DNA of 36,316 nucleotides from the NCBI GenBank assembly GCA_015272515.1, contig JACYLN010000097.1, positions 1 through 36,316 of the forward strand, given 5' to 3'. The notes under the pieces are model-generated. The model was not told the DNA's origin, searched no databases, and saw only the letters and a program-made list of their open reading frames with translations. The stretch is from Leptolyngbyaceae cyanobacterium C42_A2020_001. GTDB lineage: Bacteria; Cyanobacteriota; Cyanobacteriia; Leptolyngbyales; Leptolyngbyaceae. The position numbers were made by a program, and so were the translations under genes. This document shows, one piece after another, positions 33,698 to 36,316 of this stretch. Position 1 is the stretch's first letter. Each line of letters starts with the position of its first letter.

Positions 33698-34249
33698 ATG
33701 GCTAATTCCGCTCTAATCGCGCCAAAGTTAGAGGTACGCACATTTAAGCGTCGAGAGCATCTTCCGCTGCGTGAAAATGCCCTCTGGCAAATTGAAGCTG
33801 GAGCAGTGCGTACTTACACGCTAACTGAAGATGGCACCGTCATCGCTCTCGGATTTTGGAGCCTGGGAGACACCGTAGGGCAACCCCTCGCTTGCATTCA
33901 GCCTTATGAAATAGAGTGCTTAACCGATGTGATGGTTCATGCGCTTCAATTTGATCAATGTGGACTGAATCAAGTGCTATTGTCTCATCTCCACCAGACT
34001 CAAACCTTGCTGCGGCTTCGCAGCGGACAGATTTACCAGCGATTACAGCAGTTATTAGACTGGCTGGCTAATAAATTTGGTCATGAGTCAGAACAGGGTC
34101 AACTGATTCAGCTACGTCTCACGCATCAGGATATTGCAGATGTTTTAGGTACTACACGAGTCACAGTAACTCGGTTGCTGAGTCAGTTTGAGCAGGAAGG
34201 TCGGATTGGTTGGGCTGGGCAACAGTTACTCTTAATTCGAGATCCTTAG
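33698..34249 (+). CDS. Crp/Fnr-family transcription regulator
   Basis: 183 residues, somewhat shorter than the usual 210-230. The N-terminal cyclic-nucleotide-binding-like fold is abbreviated (WQIEAGAVRTYTLTEDGTVIALGFWSLGDTVG). The C-terminal winged helix is clear: IQLRLTHQDIADVLGTTRVTVTRLLSQFEQEGRI. No Cys ligand pattern for FNR iron-sulfur sensing. Its effector and targets are unknown. It is 84 bases after the small zinc-ribbon-like gene in the same orientation, and could be co-transcribed. Confidence 0.75.
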   Translation: MANSALIAPKLEVRTFKRREHLPLRENALWQIEAGAVRTYTLTEDGTVIALGFWSLGDTVGQPLACIQPYEIECLTDVMVHALQFDQCGLNQVLLSHLHQTQTLLRLRSGQIYQRLQQLLDWLANKFGHESEQGQLIQLRLTHQDIADVLGTTRVTVTRLLSQFEQEGRIGWAGQQLLLIRDP

Positions 34250-34363
34250 CTGTATTGATACTCAGAAGCATTTTTACGGTTAGCCGACCTTCCGGTTCGG
34301 AGAACACGAAAAGTTTTTCATGTCAAGACTATTGCAATATTTGTTCACACTAGGATACACTTT

Positions 34364-34381
34364 GTTACATAAGATTAAGAA
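34364..34381 (+). promoter_or_regulatory. possible HLR1 element upstream of the hli gene
   Basis: GTTACATA, two bases, then ATTAAGAA. The first half matches the HLR1 half-site bound by RpaB in high-light genes; the second half is weak (5 of 8). Located 16 bases before the start codon of the Hli gene. Confidence 0.35.
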
Positions 34382-34396
34382 AGAGGAAGCAACGTC

Positions 34397-34606
34397 ATGG
34401 TTCGTGGACAGGTAATCGAAGAAGGCGGACGCGCCAATGTTTATGCGGTTGAACCCAAGATGTATGTGGATGATACCCAAAAGTTTGGATTCAACGAATA
34501 TGCGGAAAAGCTGAATGGACGGCTGGCAATGATTGGGTTTGTTTCGGCTTTAGTCCTGGAAGCTGTTACCGGACATGGTGTGATTGGCTGGTTGACAGGG
34601 CTGTAG
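34397..34606 (+). CDS. high-light-inducible protein (Hli/Scp), chlorophyll-binding
   Basis: 69 residues with a single membrane helix (about 43-65). The chlorophyll-binding motif ExxNGRxAMxGF is complete (EKLNGRLAMIGF, 37-48). Hlips bind chlorophyll a and carotenoid near photosystem II and protect during high light and assembly. Preceded by AGAGGAAG. A second, shorter Hli-like gene follows 60 bases later, probably in one transcript. Confidence 0.88.
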   Translation: MVRGQVIEEGGRANVYAVEPKMYVDDTQKFGFNEYAEKLNGRLAMIGFVSALVLEAVTGHGVIGWLTGL

Positions 34607-34666
34607 GCTTTTCCCTCCAGGTAAGTTTTGGATCAGTAAACGTAATCTATTTTGGAGATGACTCCC

Positions 34667-34909
34667 ATGAAAACTGACTTCGATTTCCCTAACAAGTATC
34701 TGATCGGTCCTGTTGTGTTCAGACCTGACTTTAACGCCCAGTCTGAAGTAATCAGTTCAAACCAGGCATGGTCACTGTTTTTCACCGCAGGTCAGGAAGA
34801 TAAGGTGTTTGGCTTTAATGCGGAGACAGGTCGCTTCTTGACAAATCTGCTGCTGGCTGTAGGTGCTGCTGGAGTTCTGTGGGCAGTATTATTTAACAGT
34901 GTGGCATAG
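34667..34909 (+). CDS. divergent Hli-like small membrane protein
   Basis: 80 residues from ATG at 34667, chosen for the GGAG 9 bases upstream; earlier in-frame starts overlap that ribosome site. One C-terminal membrane helix (about 58-76). FGFNAETGRFLTNLLLAV recalls the Hlip motif FGFxxxAExxNGRxAMxGF with the Asn and Met lost, so chlorophyll binding may be weaker. A partner for the Hlip upstream is plausible since Hlips work as dimers. Confidence 0.65.
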   Translation: MKTDFDFPNKYLIGPVVFRPDFNAQSEVISSNQAWSLFFTAGQEDKVFGFNAETGRFLTNLLLAVGAAGVLWAVLFNSVA

Positions 34910-34948
34910 GCGAGCGTGACTGTTGCAGTCTAGTCGAATCAAGCAGAC

Positions 34949-34982
34949 AGAGTCCTGGCTGAACCTTCAGACAGGCTCTTTT
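34949..34982 (+). terminator. intrinsic terminator after the hli pair
   Basis: AGAG and CCTG (34949-34957, one bulged T) pair with CAGG and CTCT (34972-34979) and are followed by a short T run. It ends the rightward hli transcript, 40 bases after the last stop. Confidence 0.6.
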
Positions 34983-34988
34983 GAAGTG

Positions 34989-35594
34989 TTAACGGATCAC
35001 TTCTACAGAAAATAGAGTTGTGTCTGGCGCATTCATGACCGCATCGTAGCGTTGTTGCCCGGTGGTGTTCTGATTCCAGGCATCTAATTGGGCTTTTGCG
35101 GCGGCTGGTATCGAGTAGCGCAGCATTTTGCCCGTTTTAGGATCGCGGACTTCAGCCACACCAAAAGTTCCCTCTGGGCTGGAAGTCGTGGCAACTCGCA
35201 GCAAGTTTTGTCCGGGTGTTGAAGTGGTTGCAATCATGATGCCATCTATAACGCAGGGACAGGGTGAGATCGCGCCACTGTAGTAGGTAACATCCAGGGT
35301 GCGGGGTGTTGCGTTCAATCGTTGCATGGCATCCAAACCGATGCGAATTCCCAGAGCGATGTAGGAGCCAAAACCACCATGCACTCGCCGTCCCAGTTCT
35401 ACCCACTGATCGGGAGTTTCGGTCGAACGAGTTTGCTGAAGCGCAAGTTGTTGATAGTCATTTAGTAAAGTGAATTTGTCTTGGGCGGAATTGCGCAGCA
35501 TGCCATTTGCAGCAGTAGCGATCTGACTTCCATCAAATCCCAAAATCCCACACAGTATTGCGACCCAACCTAGAGTATGCATGCTCTTAATCAT
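34989..35594 (-). CDS. secreted FmdE-like protein
   Basis: 201 residues with an N-terminal signal peptide (hydrophobic 8-20; cleavage near TAA at 27-29). VHGGFGSYIALGIRIGLDAM followed by YYSGAISPCPCVIDGIMIAT is the FmdE domain pattern: His72, a Gly-rich helix, then Cys112, Cys114 and Asp117. FmdE is named for a formylmethanofuran dehydrogenase subunit but is widespread in proteins without that pathway, where the His/Cys/Asp cluster binds metal. Periplasmic location suggests a metal-related or unknown role. It faces the hli terminator and has no obvious operon partner. Confidence 0.65.
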   Translation of the reverse strand: MIKSMHTLGWVAILCGILGFDGSQIATAANGMLRNSAQDKFTLLNDYQQLALQQTRSTETPDQWVELGRRVHGGFGSYIALGIRIGLDAMQRLNATPRTLDVTYYSGAISPCPCVIDGIMIATTSTPGQNLLRVATTSSPEGTFGVAEVRDPKTGKMLRYSIPAAAKAQLDAWNQNTTGQQRYDAVMNAPDTTLFSVEVIR

Positions 35595-35698
35595 TTCGTA
35601 ATCCTCAGATGCCCCTTGCTGGGATAGTCAAGTCGGATGTTGTCTGTTAGATTATGCCGAAGTGCAAAACTACAAGCAATCTGGTTGAACAATCCCAC

Positions 35699-36154
35699 AT
35701 GAGAGCAGACGAACTTCTACGGCACTATCAGCGGGGAGAGCGTGACTTTCGAGGAGTCAATCTGCGTGGTATTTATCTTAGAGATGTCCGGTTGCAAGGC
35801 GTTAATTTAAGCTGTGCAGATTTGCGTGGTGCATCTTTGATGAGTGTTGATTTCACGGGTGCGAACTTGCATCGCGCTGATCTAAGCAGGTCATTCTTAA
35901 TTCACGCTAATCTCAGCCGCACGAATCTGACTCAAGCCAATTTGACAAAGGCATTTCTGATTTTGGCAAACTTGCACCAAAGTTGTTTAACTGAGGCAAA
36001 TCTGAGTCAAGCCAATTTGACGAAAGCGAATCTTTTTAAGGTGACTGGTTTTGCTGAAGCCTTTTTGGATCAGACTATTTTGACGAGAGCGTCACTGCCA
36101 CCGAGATCGCACCATTTGTCAATTGGAGAAAATTGTGGCAGATCAGAAGTTTAG
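35699..36154 (+). CDS. pentapeptide-repeat protein
   Basis: 151 residues from ATG at 35699 (MRADELLRHYQRGERDFRGV, a common start in cyanobacterial members); an upstream ATG at 35654 would add 15 residues of no clear character. About 18 A(D/N)LXX-type repeats form a right-handed quadrilateral beta-helix (ADLRGASLMSVDFTGANLHR and onward). No signal peptide. Function is unknown; such proteins are abundant in cyanobacteria and mediate protein interactions. No gene is seen in the remaining 160 bases of the window. Confidence 0.82.
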   Translation: MRADELLRHYQRGERDFRGVNLRGIYLRDVRLQGVNLSCADLRGASLMSVDFTGANLHRADLSRSFLIHANLSRTNLTQANLTKAFLILANLHQSCLTEANLSQANLTKANLFKVTGFAEAFLDQTILTRASLPPRSHHLSIGENCGRSEV

Positions 36155-36316
36155 AAGAACTGATGCTCTTGAACAAAGTCAGTAACTCAGAACAATGGGT
36201 AAACCTGAAGCTGGAAAATAAGCTTAAGAGGAGTTAGATAGCTCCCTCTGAATGCATTCCCTTTAGAGCGCATTTCTAAAAAAAAGTTGAAATGAGAGAC
36301 AAGTGAACGCTATTGA

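Noticed and set aside
34283-34300. Hairpin after the Crp gene as a terminator
   Set aside because: Short stem with a bulge and no T run.

Overview
The window looks like the chromosome of a filamentous, Leptolyngbya-like cyanobacterium. The HIP1 octamer GCGATCGC recurs throughout. High-light-inducible proteins, AMIN-domain TonB receptors, a CoaR/CoaT cobalt pair, a Mg-type HemB and a perfect match to the cyanobacterial LexA box all point the same way. The species cannot be named from sequence alone.

Left arm (1-7.8 kb): a 5'-truncated sliding clamp (dnaN); a leftward cluster of a coiled-coil protein, an nSTAND NTPase with a membrane segment and an EF-hand loop, and a secreted CAP-domain protein; then a GNAT acetyltransferase with an unknown partner, divergent from lexA across a LexA box. 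The STAND gene is interrupted twice. One interruption is an A7 tract laid out like a -1 frameshift site; the other is a lone amber codon.

Centre and right (7.8-33.6 kb): a zinc-limitation and metal-homeostasis island. Five near-palindromic Zur-type boxes (core AATGAT-N-ATCATT) lie at divergent or single promoters. They serve: (i) an N-hydroxylase-like flavoprotein and, divergently, an operon of an unknown protein, a degenerate CobW-like NTPase, two unusual metallophosphoesterase-like proteins and a methyltransferase; (ii) zur and hemB; (iii) a COG0523 GTPase with a WD40 protein; (iv) znuCB and znuA; (v) a cell-wall amidase and a second threonyl-tRNA synthetase followed by a membrane protein and small Cys proteins. 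Interspersed are a CDF transporter with an ArsR sensor and tandem operators, an AraC regulator with a TonB receptor (probably iron/siderophore), a SmtB-type zinc sensor, a small secreted Cys protein, and coaR-coaT. The likely logic is that Zur without zinc releases high-affinity uptake (ZnuABC), metal-allocation GTPases and back-up copies of proteins whose housekeeping versions need zinc or support heavy demand (HemB, ThrRS, amidase). This is inferred from boxes and gene content.

Right end (33.6-36.3 kb): a Crp-family regulator, two Hli-type proteins, a secreted FmdE-like protein and a pentapeptide-repeat protein.

Several genes are broken or out of frame (STAND, methyltransferase, TonB receptor, thrS). 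Relics of the GNAT and WD40 genes sit elsewhere in the window. Some breaks lie in homopolymers or hairpins, so assembly error, decay and recoding all remain possible. No tRNA, rRNA, CRISPR array or complete insertion sequence was recognised.
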